A stretch of DNA of 54,253 nt. Source: an uncultured Eubacteriales bacterium. GTDB lineage: Bacteria > Bacillota > Clostridia > Christensenellales > Aristaeellaceae. Location of the stretch: NCBI GenBank assembly GCA_902793605.1, contig CADBEB010000031.1, positions 1 to 54,253 of the forward strand, given 5' to 3'. Shown here piece after piece: positions 15,289 through 22,909 of the stretch. How positions within the stretch are numbered: the stretch's first letter is position 1; every line of letters begins with the position of its first letter. Made by a program: the position numbers and the translations under genes. Below the pieces are notes generated by a model. It made no database searches, was not told the DNA's origin, and saw only the letters and a list, made by a program, of their open reading frames with translations.

Positions 15289-16235
15289 AGGATGAGCAGA
15301 TCAGAACACAGATTCATCAGGCGGTGGATGCCCATGCGGAACATCTGCGCACCGACCCTTTCCTGGCGCAGCGGATTATGAATCAGGAAAGGACAGGTGA
15401 AACAGTCGTGAAAAAGAGGTTGTCGGTCGGCCTGGTGCTTGCCATCGTGCTTATGCTGCTGATGGCGACAGCCCTGGCCGCCGGGATCATCTTTGCCAAA
15501 CGAGTGCCAGCCACAGAAATTGCGGATCAGGCATTGCTCCAGACCTATGGGATTACCGCCCGGATGCAGTCTCTGTTCATTCGTACAACTGCGGAGGGGG
15601 AAGATGGAACGACCATCGTAACGTATGAAGGAAGGGAGCACCTGGCTTATGTGCTGGGCAAATATACAGTGATCGTGGATGGTCAAACCGTGAAAAACAT
15701 ATCCTGGAGCCATGATAGAGAGGACACGAGTGGCGGGCTGGAAGCCTCCGCCTGGGGGAAGGATCAGCTGGATGAAATCCTGCGGATCGACCCGGAAACC
15801 GGGAAACAGGCCCAGCTGTATACGTTCAATCCTTACATCGAACGTATTAACCGAGAGCATGGTTTTGACTATGAAGCATATTTGGAGGAAGATGAGGATG
15901 GATATGTAGTTGTTTTGGAGGGGGAAGATGTTCAAAAAGCGAAGGAACGGCAAGCTTTTTCTGCGCACGAGTTTGTCCAAATCGCAAAGGAAGCTGTTGG
16001 CGTAAGATATCACTTGACTTCCCAACAGATTTCTTTGATGTCAATAGACGTGGATGAGAATTCTGCCTATGTCCTGCTAGATGGAACGCTCTGTTATCGC
16101 TGTTGGATCATCGTGGGGGAACTGTCCACTGAGGAAACGGAACAAGATGGAGCTTACACTGTTTATCTGAACCTGGAAACTGGTGCTGTGGAGGATATCC
16201 AGTTCCTGTCTGAGCGCGGTGGTGGAAACGGCTGA
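15285..16235 (+). CDS. Single-pass anti-sigma factor with short sensor (pair 4)
   Basis: 316 aa, started at the ATG overlapping the sigma stop. The cytoplasmic part has 'TDPFLAQRIMNQERTG'; the membrane segment spans ~46-69 ('LAIVLMLLMATALAAG'). The ~245-residue sensor is the short type, homologous to the free secreted protein at 4020 and to the anti-sigma at 23872: 'YVLGKYTVIV', 'WSHDREDTSGGLEASAWG', 'QLDEILRIDPETG', and the end 'TGAVEDIQF' before GGGNG. The first half is more GC-rich than the second, which may mark a recombination joint between sigma-binding and sensor parts. Internal SD/GTG at 15395-15410. Confidence 0.87.
   Translation: MKDEQIRTQIHQAVDAHAEHLRTDPFLAQRIMNQERTGETVVKKRLSVGLVLAIVLMLLMATALAAGIIFAKRVPATEIADQALLQTYGITARMQSLFIRTTAEGEDGTTIVTYEGREHLAYVLGKYTVIVDGQTVKNISWSHDREDTSGGLEASAWGKDQLDEILRIDPETGKQAQLYTFNPYIERINREHGFDYEAYLEEDEDGYVVVLEGEDVQKAKERQAFSAHEFVQIAKEAVGVRYHLTSQQISLMSIDVDENSAYVLLDGTLCYRCWIIVGELSTEETEQDGAYTVYLNLETGAVEDIQFLSERGGGNG
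15395..15410 (+). promoter_or_regulatory. Internal RBS and GTG start inside anti-sigma 4
   Basis: AGGTGA (15395-15400), seven bases, then in-frame GTG (15408) at codon 42, before KKRL and the hydrophobic segment. Confidence 0.45.
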
Positions 16236-16283
16236 TGAAAAGCGTACAGGTAAAACATAACGAAAGAAAAATGCGTCTTGTAT

Positions 16284-16303
16284 CGTCTGTATTATGGGAG
16301 GTG
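16284..16303 (+). promoter_or_regulatory. CGTC-type ECF promoter element before the secreted protein at 16309
   Basis: CGTCTGTATTATGGGAGGTG is nearly identical to the element before the BlaR1-like gene at 1547. It shows that a non-sigma gene shares the motif, as expected for a target of a local ECF factor. Confidence 0.5.
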
Positions 16304-16308
16304 TTATT

Positions 16309-16851
16309 TTGAAAAAAATGTTACTGCTTCTCACTGCGCTCATCATGCTCCTTTCCGCTTCAGCTGCCTTTGCAGAGGAAGATTCAGATGCCGTAACCCG
16401 TGAATGGGAAATAAAATACGGCGATCAGCGGCTGTGGGATTACCAGGTAAATGCCGCATTTGCAGAAAAGGAATCCTGGCGATATGCCTGGAATCCATCG
16501 ATGCGTCCCATGCTGCCTGATCCGGATGCTATTCCTGCTGAAGAAGCGGGGAAACTGGCGTATCAGCTTATTCCTCAGTATGGGAGTGAGATAAGCACTG
16601 AAAAGCTGCAATCCCTAACCTGTGTTGTTTCCAGCTATCATAAGCCGGAAGATGACACCGGCACCTACTGGTCAAAAAACGGAACATGGGTGATTGACTT
16701 CTGGGACACTCAAGGGGAAGAACCTTTGAGCGTTTGTACGATTTGCATTGATGCCCATACCAGAATTCCCAGTGCTTTATTGCTTCCGTCTGGAGCACAT
16801 TATGTAGGTGCCCCGGACAATGCGGAAGTGGTTACCGGTACAGAAGGTTAA
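16309..16851 (+). CDS. Small secreted protein, probable sigma-regulon member
   Basis: 180 aa from the TTG seven bases after GGGAGG; the in-frame ATG at 16294 overlaps that SD and the ATG at 16318 is too far from it. The signal peptide spans ~24 residues (cleavage near AFA-EE). The mature part has one PepSY-like unit ('IPAEEAGKLAYQLIPQYG', then strands with 'GTWVIDFWDTQGEEPL') and ends ...TGTEG. It lies 73 bases after the anti-sigma at 15285, but has its own CGTC-type element. A terminator follows. Function unknown. Confidence 0.75.
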   Translation: MKKMLLLLTALIMLLSASAAFAEEDSDAVTREWEIKYGDQRLWDYQVNAAFAEKESWRYAWNPSMRPMLPDPDAIPAEEAGKLAYQLIPQYGSEISTEKLQSLTCVVSSYHKPEDDTGTYWSKNGTWVIDFWDTQGEEPLSVCTICIDAHTRIPSALLLPSGAHYVGAPDNAEVVTGTEG

Positions 16852-16879
16852 GGAGCTTCTGGAATCGGTTGACCATCTG

Positions 16880-16914
16880 GCTCTGTAGAGATTATACTCG
16901 GCAGAGCTTTTTTT
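16880..16914 (+). terminator. Terminator after the secreted protein at 16309
   Basis: GCTCTG (16880-16885) pairs with CAGAGC (16902-16907), followed by a long T-rich run. Similar in stem sequence to the terminator at 1019. Confidence 0.8.
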
Positions 16915-16991
16915 CTTTTTTTCTTTTTGTTGAGCTCTGTAACGTTTTTTCGATTATTGCAACTAACTGAATGGAACAGGAGGTGATGAAG

Positions 16992-17480
16992 GTGCTGGAC
17001 GCTGAAGCTGTATATCAGCAATACAGAGATATGGTATACGGATACCTTTTCAAGCTGTGCCAGAATCATGATCTTGCGGAAGAGCTCACGCAGGAGACAT
17101 TCTTTCAGGCGTTGAAACGTTGGAACAAATTTCAGGGGAAAAGCGATATCGGAACCTGGCTATGTTCTATCGCCAGAAATCAGTATTATCTGCTTTTCAG
17201 GAAATCCAAGGAAGAGCCTGTTGCGATCATAGATCAGGAACCGGAGCCGGATTTTTCAGAAACGATCATTCATCGCGGCTTAGCAATAGACGCATATAAG
17301 GCCCTTCATCATTTGCCGGAGCCATACAGGGAAGTCTTTACACTTCGTATCTTCAGCGATCTGAATTACCGCGAGATTGCAGAAGTCTTCGGAAAATCAG
17401 AGAGTTGGGCACGGGTAACCTGTTACAGAGCTAAACACATGCTTCAGGACGCATTGAAAGGAGCAAACAGCCATGAATAA
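16992..17480 (+). CDS. ECF-type RNA polymerase sigma factor of a different subgroup (pair 6)
   Basis: 162 aa from GTG 16992, which lies eight bases after AGGAGG (16978-16983). The in-frame ATGs at 16971 (no SD) and 16986 (too close) are less likely, though a 169-aa form from 16971 cannot be excluded. Region 2: 'DLAEELTQETFFQALKRWNKF' and 'WLCSIARNQYYLLFRKSK'. Region 4: 'LPEPYREVFTLRIFSDLN' and the HTH 'REIAEVFGKSESWARVTCYRAK'. The sequence resembles the common Bacillota ECF factors paired with zf-HC2 anti-sigmas rather than the other five here. No CGTC element is seen upstream. Overlaps its anti-sigma by eight bases. Confidence 0.9.
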   Translation: MLDAEAVYQQYRDMVYGYLFKLCQNHDLAEELTQETFFQALKRWNKFQGKSDIGTWLCSIARNQYYLLFRKSKEEPVAIIDQEPEPDFSETIIHRGLAIDAYKALHHLPEPYREVFTLRIFSDLNYREIAEVFGKSESWARVTCYRAKHMLQDALKGANSHE

Positions 17481-18435
17481 AGAATGTGGTATTGTCCGGG
17501 ATCTTATGCCACTCGTCATTGATGATGTTGCCGGTATCGAGAGCAAGGAATATGTAGAAAACCACCTGACCGGATGTGAGGAATGCAAAAAGATATATCA
17601 GGAAATGAACGCAGAGATCCCCGGAAAGACGGAGAAAGAAAAAGGCAATGAACAAAAAGCATTCTCAGCTGCCGCAGGAAAGCTGAAAAAGAAACGCCGT
17701 TTTCGCACGTTGAAACATGTTCTTCTCGGGATCTTGATTGCCAGTATTGTCTTTGGAGCCGGTCTCTTTGGATACGGAAAACTGGCTCAGGTCAGGGAAC
17801 ACGTTTACTACGGCTTCTATAAAGTCTATCTGTCTGAACTGGACAATAACAAAGTGGTTTTCACTATGGATTACAGGGGCAGCTATGACGATCTAAGTAC
17901 AATGGTAAAGGAAGTCAGCGAAACTGATCCTAAGACAGGAGAAAAAAAGCTGATCATGTATGTTTATCTGGAAAAGTACAGGATTCCGAGGAAAATGCAG
18001 GAACCCAATCAGAATCAGTACTTCCAGGTTTTGACAGCTGAGAATATGGCAGAATACAGCGAAATACGTCTGGGTGTTCCTGAAGAGTATCAGACGATCT
18101 GGGTTCAGGGACAGCAGATTACAAAGGCGTCTGTACAAATGAACGAGTATTTCTTCTGGTCTGATATTGAAGAAAAAATGTGGGATTTTACCCGCGAGAG
18201 TACAGATGGAAAGGTCGCTTTTACTGATTTCAGGATAAGTAGCATTGAATTGATTGTTCATAATCAGATGTACGCTATAGCCTGCACTGTTCCGGAATGG
18301 CAGCCTTGGGTATCAGGACGGCAGATCGAACTGACCGATCCGGAAACCATCCTCTGGGCGCTTTCAGGTCTGAGAGAAGCCGGAATTCAGATTGATAAAC
18401 CAAATCCGTATGAAATGATGCCAAATAATGATTAA
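17473..18435 (+). CDS. Zinc-type (zf-HC2) anti-sigma factor (pair 6)
   Basis: 320 aa. The N-terminal anti-sigma domain has 'CGIVRDLMPLVIDDVAG' and the zinc motif HxxxCxxC as 'HLTGCEEC' (~residues 31-38), typical of membrane anti-sigmas of Bacillota. A single membrane segment lies at ~residues 84-103 ('LLGILIASIVFGAGLFG'). The extracellular part (~215 residues) is not related to the PepSY-like sensors nearby and does not end in GNG. The pair therefore belongs to an ordinary family that happens to lie inside the array. A terminator follows. Confidence 0.88.
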   Translation: MNKECGIVRDLMPLVIDDVAGIESKEYVENHLTGCEECKKIYQEMNAEIPGKTEKEKGNEQKAFSAAAGKLKKKRRFRTLKHVLLGILIASIVFGAGLFGYGKLAQVREHVYYGFYKVYLSELDNNKVVFTMDYRGSYDDLSTMVKEVSETDPKTGEKKLIMYVYLEKYRIPRKMQEPNQNQYFQVLTAENMAEYSEIRLGVPEEYQTIWVQGQQITKASVQMNEYFFWSDIEEKMWDFTRESTDGKVAFTDFRISSIELIVHNQMYAIACTVPEWQPWVSGRQIELTDPETILWALSGLREAGIQIDKPNPYEMMPNND

Positions 18436-18457
18436 AGATTCCAAGGAGCTCTTGCCT

Positions 18458-18490
18458 TTGCCCGGTTCGTAAGCCGGGCAATTCTTTTTT
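18458..18490 (+). terminator. Terminator of sigma operon 6
   Basis: TTGCCCGG (18458-18465) pairs with CCGGGCAA (18474-18481), followed by TTCTTTTTT. Confidence 0.85.
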
Positions 18491-18499
18491 GTAAGAATC

Positions 18500-18534
18500 A
18501 AAAAGCCGGACGCCATCACAAGTTGACGCCCGGC
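18500..18534 (-). terminator. Terminator of the minus-strand two-component operon
   Basis: On the minus strand GCCGGGCGTC (18534-18525) pairs with GGCGTCCGGC (18514-18505) using two G-U pairs, followed by TTTTTG. It lies 15 bases after the stop at 18549. Confidence 0.75.
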
Positions 18535-18548
18535 GGATCTATGTTTGC

Positions 18549-19448
18549 TTATTTCTCAATCTGAAGCCATGATCCATCTATGGCATTCAAATAGTAGTTA
18601 CCAACCCGGTACGCAAGCGTCGCAGTAGCTTCATTTCCATTAGAACTGAGGAACCAGCATGATTCCGGACTGATGCCTTTTATCCCAACAGAAGCAAAAC
18701 GTTCTACTGCTGCTTCCGGAGAAAGGATCGTATCTGTCCGGATGGCAGGCTCAAAAGCACACCAGTATGCTTCCATCATCAGCAACCCTTCTTCATCCGA
18801 GTAGATTACTTCAGCATAGTTCCTGTAAGCTTGTGCTCCGTTATCCTCAAAGTACAAAGCTTCTGCTGACCAACGAACAGGCAGCCCATCCAGAATTTCT
18901 TCAAATACAATCTTTCTGCATTTTGTCGCGCCTTCCATACTGCCGAGAGTAGTGAACGAAACTGGTTTGGGTTCATAGAGTTCCCCATACAGTCCAAGCC
19001 GTCTCAATAAATCTGCTGCTTGATCACAGGTTTCCGTAGCCCTATCCGCACTGAATCCACTTTCTTCAGGAATCGAATTCCATACATCCAGGTTGTAGTG
19101 ATAGTCGTACTTTCCACCACGATCGGCGCGGCGACAAATATCAATCCAGGATTGAATCCCGACTGTTTTGTTCCCATGGCTGATTCCGCAGAAGGGGACT
19201 CCGTTCACACCTTTCAGCTGCCAGAAGCGGCTACTATATTCCCGCTGTTCTTCACTGATTTCCGGTATTGTATTGCTTGCTTGCCGATCGAATGTTTCAT
19301 CCAGCAATGTTTCCACATCAATTTCGGGATCAATAACTTTCCAGACAACGATTCGCTCATTGCTTTCAGCAAATGCGATTCCGACAAGGAGGATTGATAA
19401 AAGCATCAATACAAGAAAGAAGGCAGACTTATTTGCCGCTTTATTCAT
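18549..19448 (-). CDS. Exported protein of a two-component operon, function unknown
   Basis: 299 aa with an N-terminal hydrophobic segment (residues 9-27) that is either a signal peptide (near AFA-ES) or an anchor. The body has a duplicated layout of helices and strands ('DQAADLLRRLGLYGELYEP' and 'SPEAAVERFASVGI') and ends in a short strand with LQIEK. The start has AGGAGG at good spacing and overlaps the upstream frame by eight bases. Last gene of the operon response regulator - kinase - broken secreted gene - this gene. Such extracytoplasmic partners can modulate the kinase (as YycH/YycI do), but no homology to those is claimed. Confidence 0.7.
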   Translation of the reverse strand: MNKAANKSAFFLVLMLLSILLVGIAFAESNERIVVWKVIDPEIDVETLLDETFDRQASNTIPEISEEQREYSSRFWQLKGVNGVPFCGISHGNKTVGIQSWIDICRRADRGGKYDYHYNLDVWNSIPEESGFSADRATETCDQAADLLRRLGLYGELYEPKPVSFTTLGSMEGATKCRKIVFEEILDGLPVRWSAEALYFEDNGAQAYRNYAEVIYSDEEGLLMMEAYWCAFEPAIRTDTILSPEAAVERFASVGIKGISPESCWFLSSNGNEATATLAYRVGNYYLNAIDGSWLQIEK

Positions 19449-20695
19449 TTACGGTTCCCTCCTTTTTTTCCATGGAATGGTAGTAATTATCTTCACAAGC
19501 GATGGCTGTTGCATCTTTGTATTCAACCGCCATTGCCTGTTCAAAAATATAGGCAATCCGTACACGGTATACGTTTCCTTCATCTGTACTGACACGCACT
19601 TCAGAAGCAATCAGATCATTCAGTGTTGCCTCACACCAGTTATATACGCTGACGATTCCGGCTCCCTGATCTTCCCGAAGCGATGATACCGTCGTTCTGG
19701 CAATTTCTGCCCAGCGTGTATCCCAGGGGTCCATGAGAATATCTGAGATCATCTTCGGATCAGTATAATAACGATCATCCAGTGTTACGGATGCTTCAAT
19801 CAGCTTACCGGTTGAAATATCAATACCGCCACTCCACCGGCGGCCTGTTCCGCCAACTTCCGTGAAAGAGGTATAATAGCCGATCCTTTCGTCACCATAG
19901 ACATTACTCTCGTTGGCCGGATGAACTGATTCTTCATTAGATCGAATGGCAGACAAAGGCATCCCCAACAGATCATGCATTTCCTGACGAATCTGGTTTT
20001 CATACCGTGCCATTTCATCCGGTTCTGCTGCCGGTTCTTTATTTCTCAGTGCATACAGTTGCAGCAGTTCTTCATCCGTTAACCGTCTGGCCGGATAGAA
20101 GGTAAATCCGCCTAATCCGTTAAATGTCTCTTCGTCAAGCGTGACAAAGCCTAATCCATCATCCATTACTGAAGCGGTGAACGGTGTCTTGGGTCGCAGA
20201 CCACTGCGGATGAACTGTCCGCCTATGGAACTGTATCTTTCACTTTCCTCTTCACGAAAACTCCGCAGAGCGTGTTCGATTCCACCTCCACGCATGCAGT
20301 TATGCCAGGAAACCATACCGGGATCGAAAATGATGCCCAGTTGTCCATATGCATCAGCAAGCCCCTTCATACTGTTCTGCGGGAAGCTGTATCAGAGCGA
20401 CCTGTACATTTTCAGTCAGATTCAGAACACTGCTTTCAGGCCGTTCTCCTTCATCCCAACGCCTTTGTGCTTCTGAAAAACGATCCCTTTCAGAAGCGGT
20501 CAATGCCGGCGTCTGGTATTCCCATTCTCCTTCGTAATAGGCACTCAGATCCTCGAAAGCATAGGGATTATTCTCCAGTACAAGATCCGGCATAGGCGCT
20601 GCTGTCGGCAGTAATTCCACAGTGTTTTCCGCTGCAGCAGCAGTAAACAGCAGCATCATACTCAGAACAAGAATCAATCCGCGTTTAGTCATCAT
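19441..20695 (-). pseudogene. Secreted-protein gene split by a frameshift
   Basis: Two overlapping frames appear to be one gene. The first (20695-20354, 113 aa) starts with a signal peptide (cleavage near AAA-EN) and stops shortly after 'NVQVALIQLP'. The second (20370-19441, 309 aa) has no SD and no signal peptide, and its upstream frame reads naturally across the overlap ('..NSMKGLADAYGQLGII'). A single-base shift near 20365-20375 would give a ~420-aa exported protein. The second part contains 'GLGFVTLDEETFNGLGGF' and a PepSY-like end. The alternative is programmed frameshifting or a sequencing error; no slippery heptamer was noticed. It lies in the same operon as another broken gene. Confidence 0.6.
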
Positions 20696-20758
20696 AAACC
20701 TTCCTTTCTGTCAGTCCTTCATGCCTTCCGGACGGCATTGCTTTTGCTGACACCCGGA

Positions 20759-22132
20759 TCATGACACAGAACATGTAACAGAGTCATCAACAGGTTGTAT
20801 CGAAGTTGTAAAAATAACCTTTGTTCCTACTCCTGGTGAAGAATCAAAGGATAATGTTCCTTGATGCAGTTCTGCGATTTGCTGGCAAAGACTTAATCCT
20901 AAACCAGCACCACCTTGGCTCCGGGTTCTTGCCTTGTCAGCTTTCCAGAAAGGTTCACAAGCTCTTTGTATAGTCTCCTCTGTCATTCCAATGCCCTGAT
21001 CCTGAACGGAGAATCCATGAGATTCAGCGATCAATAAGATCTTCATTCCAGGTTCCGACGCATGAATCGCATTGGCTGTTAAATTATCTGAAAGAAGAGA
21101 CAGCAATTCACGATCTCCATACAGGATACTGTCCTGTCCGGTCACTTCAATGGTGATCCCATCAGCCTGCTGATTTAGTCTCTCGGCAGTGTCGTTTAGG
21201 ATAGAAAGAACCGATACAGATTCAGATTCTATATTTTCATGCCTCAGGGTTGTCAGTTTCATCAGCTGCTGATCCATATCTGATAAACGATAGATTTCTC
21301 TTGCCATATTATCTGCAATTCTTTTTCTCTCTTCAGTAGGAAGTTCACCCTGTAGAAGGCGAGCGTTGCCCAGCAATGAGGTCAGAGGCGTCCGCATTTC
21401 ATGCGCCAGCGCATCCAGCAAAGCCTGCCGGGAATTACTCTCGTCCCGCAGCTTGTTTTCTCTTGTTTGTATTGCTTCTTGCATATCTGAAAATGCCTGA
21501 GCCAAAGCGCCAATCTCGTCCCGTCTGGCGACTGGCAATGGAATCTCCTGTCCCGTGTGTTTTGCCAGAACCTGGGCTGCATGGGTCAGATTACGGATAG
21601 GATGTGTCAGGATACCCGCAAATATCATAGCCAGGATGCATAGCAGGACAGATGCAATACCGGCACAGCCAAACGCGAGGCTCTGATAGTTATTTCTAAG
21701 CAAATATAAATCACTGATATCGCGTAACAGGATCATTGTAAGATGGCTGTTAACGGGCTCAGCTACTGCATACTTTTCAGGATGATTTTCTGTGTCTAAC
21801 AAGGCGCTTCTCTGTCCCTGAAGCAGTCCGGTGTATTTCGAATCCGGCAGATGTGCCCCAGCGATTGGCTGACTGTTCCAGCAAAAGATCAGTTCTATTC
21901 CTTGCGCAAGATAATAATCATGATATTGCTGTGCATAAGCAACAGCGTTGGTATATTCGGACTGCATCATTGTTTTCTGTATTTCACGGAAAACAATGCT
22001 TTCAGTCATCTGTACACGTTGCTTTTCCCGTTCCATAGAAAGAGAAAAGCTGCGTTCACTGATGAACCAGGCCATAAAGAAAAGAACAGGAACTGTTATA
22101 ACCAGAATCAGTATAGTCAGTTTTTTCTTCAT
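20759..22132 (-). CDS. Two-component sensor histidine kinase
   Basis: 457 aa. Membrane segments span ~5-24 and ~152-174, enclosing a ~125-residue extracellular sensor; a HAMP domain follows (~175-228, 'RRDEIGALAQAFSDM'). The phosphoacceptor is His244 in 'ALAHEMRTPLTSLLG'. The ATPase part has an N-box variant 'DNLTANAIHAS', the G1 box 'VQDQGIGM', an F-box 'EPFWKADKAR' and the G2 box 'GGAGLGLSLC'. All catalytic boxes look intact. The start overlaps the regulator stop by ATGA. Its cognate regulator is broken, so the kinase may be an orphan or act on another regulator. Confidence 0.92.
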   Translation of the reverse strand: MKKKLTILILVITVPVLFFMAWFISERSFSLSMEREKQRVQMTESIVFREIQKTMMQSEYTNAVAYAQQYHDYYLAQGIELIFCWNSQPIAGAHLPDSKYTGLLQGQRSALLDTENHPEKYAVAEPVNSHLTMILLRDISDLYLLRNNYQSLAFGCAGIASVLLCILAMIFAGILTHPIRNLTHAAQVLAKHTGQEIPLPVARRDEIGALAQAFSDMQEAIQTRENKLRDESNSRQALLDALAHEMRTPLTSLLGNARLLQGELPTEERKRIADNMAREIYRLSDMDQQLMKLTTLRHENIESESVSVLSILNDTAERLNQQADGITIEVTGQDSILYGDRELLSLLSDNLTANAIHASEPGMKILLIAESHGFSVQDQGIGMTEETIQRACEPFWKADKARTRSQGGAGLGLSLCQQIAELHQGTLSFDSSPGVGTKVIFTTSIQPVDDSVTCSVS

Positions 22133-22726
22133 GACTGAACATCACCTCTTCCGGCCCAGCGATATCCATATTTGAATACTGTTTCAATTGTTTCTGCTCC
22201 AAGCTTTGCACGAAGACGCTGGATATGCACGTCGACAGTACGGGTCTCACCGATGAAATCCCAGCCCCATACAGCTGAAAGAATCCGATCCCGGCTCAGA
22301 GCTGCTCCTGCATTTTGCGACAGAAGAGCTAAAAGATCAAACTCTGTTGTTGTCAGTGTTACTGGTGAATCGTCTACTGTAACAGCACGAGACTGATAAT
22401 CGATTCTGATTCCTTTTTCCTCGTAGATATCAGGCTTTGTTCTCCGCACCCATCCACAAGCCGCGTACGCGATCTGCAACTGCTGTACGGGCTGTCAGAA
22501 ACAGGACAGGAATGCCGACAGAGATCAGATCTTTTGCAAGAGAGAATCCGTCCTCACCAGGCATCATAATATCAACCAGTGCCAGATCGGGCTTCTGTTC
22601 CTGAACGATCTTTCTTGCGTGTTCCGCGTCTGAAGCTTCCATGGGCACATGACCGGATAGTTTCAAAACCATCCTCAACATTTCCCGAATGGCCGATTCA
22701 TCATCTACAAAAAGGATAGCTGCCAT
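22129..22726 (-). pseudogene. OmpR/PhoB-type response regulator with internal deletion and frameshift
   Basis: The start at 22726 (MAAILFVDDES) has GAGGAGA upstream. The receiver is normal through 'LALVDIMMPGEDGF' (phosphoacceptor Asp) and 'VLFLTARTAVADRVRG', then reads '..MGAENKA' and stops. The DNA-binding domain continues in another frame from 'RRTKPDIYEEKGIRIDYQSR' through 'TTTEFDLLALLSQNAGAALS' to 'TVDVHIQRLRAKLG', to 22129. The usual stretch between 'GA' and the linker (DDYITKPF and the last helix, ~20-25 residues including the conserved Lys) is missing, so this is a deletion that also shifts the frame, not a simple indel. Probably inactive; an assembly error is the alternative. Confidence 0.75.
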
Positions 22727-22807
22727 CGTCAATCTCCTCGTAAGCATACAGCAATGCAGAGCTTCCAGAGCCCCGATTAAAGTATAACATGCTCAATGAA
22801 GAAAAGA

Positions 22808-22823
22808 TGTAACGGTGTTGTAA
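22808..22823 (-). promoter_or_regulatory. Possible response-regulator binding site (TTACA direct repeat)
   Basis: On the minus strand TTACA occurs twice with an 11-base period (22823-22819 and 22812-22808), upstream of the regulator gene. Such direct repeats are typical for PhoB/OmpR-family regulators and suggest former autoregulation. Confidence 0.4.
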
Positions 22824-22852
22824 AAACTCACAGGATTTCAAGGGTATGAGAC

Positions 22853-22889
22853 AGAAGAAGACGGAGCGCCGCAGTGATACAGCGCTCCG
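22853..22889 (-). terminator. Terminator of the minus-strand sigma operon 5
   Basis: CGGAGCGC (22889-22882 on minus) pairs with GCGCTCCG (22869-22862), followed by TCTTCTTCT. It lies 20 bases after the anti-sigma stop. Confidence 0.65.
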
Positions 22890-22909
22890 CATAATTTCTC
22901 TGATGACTA

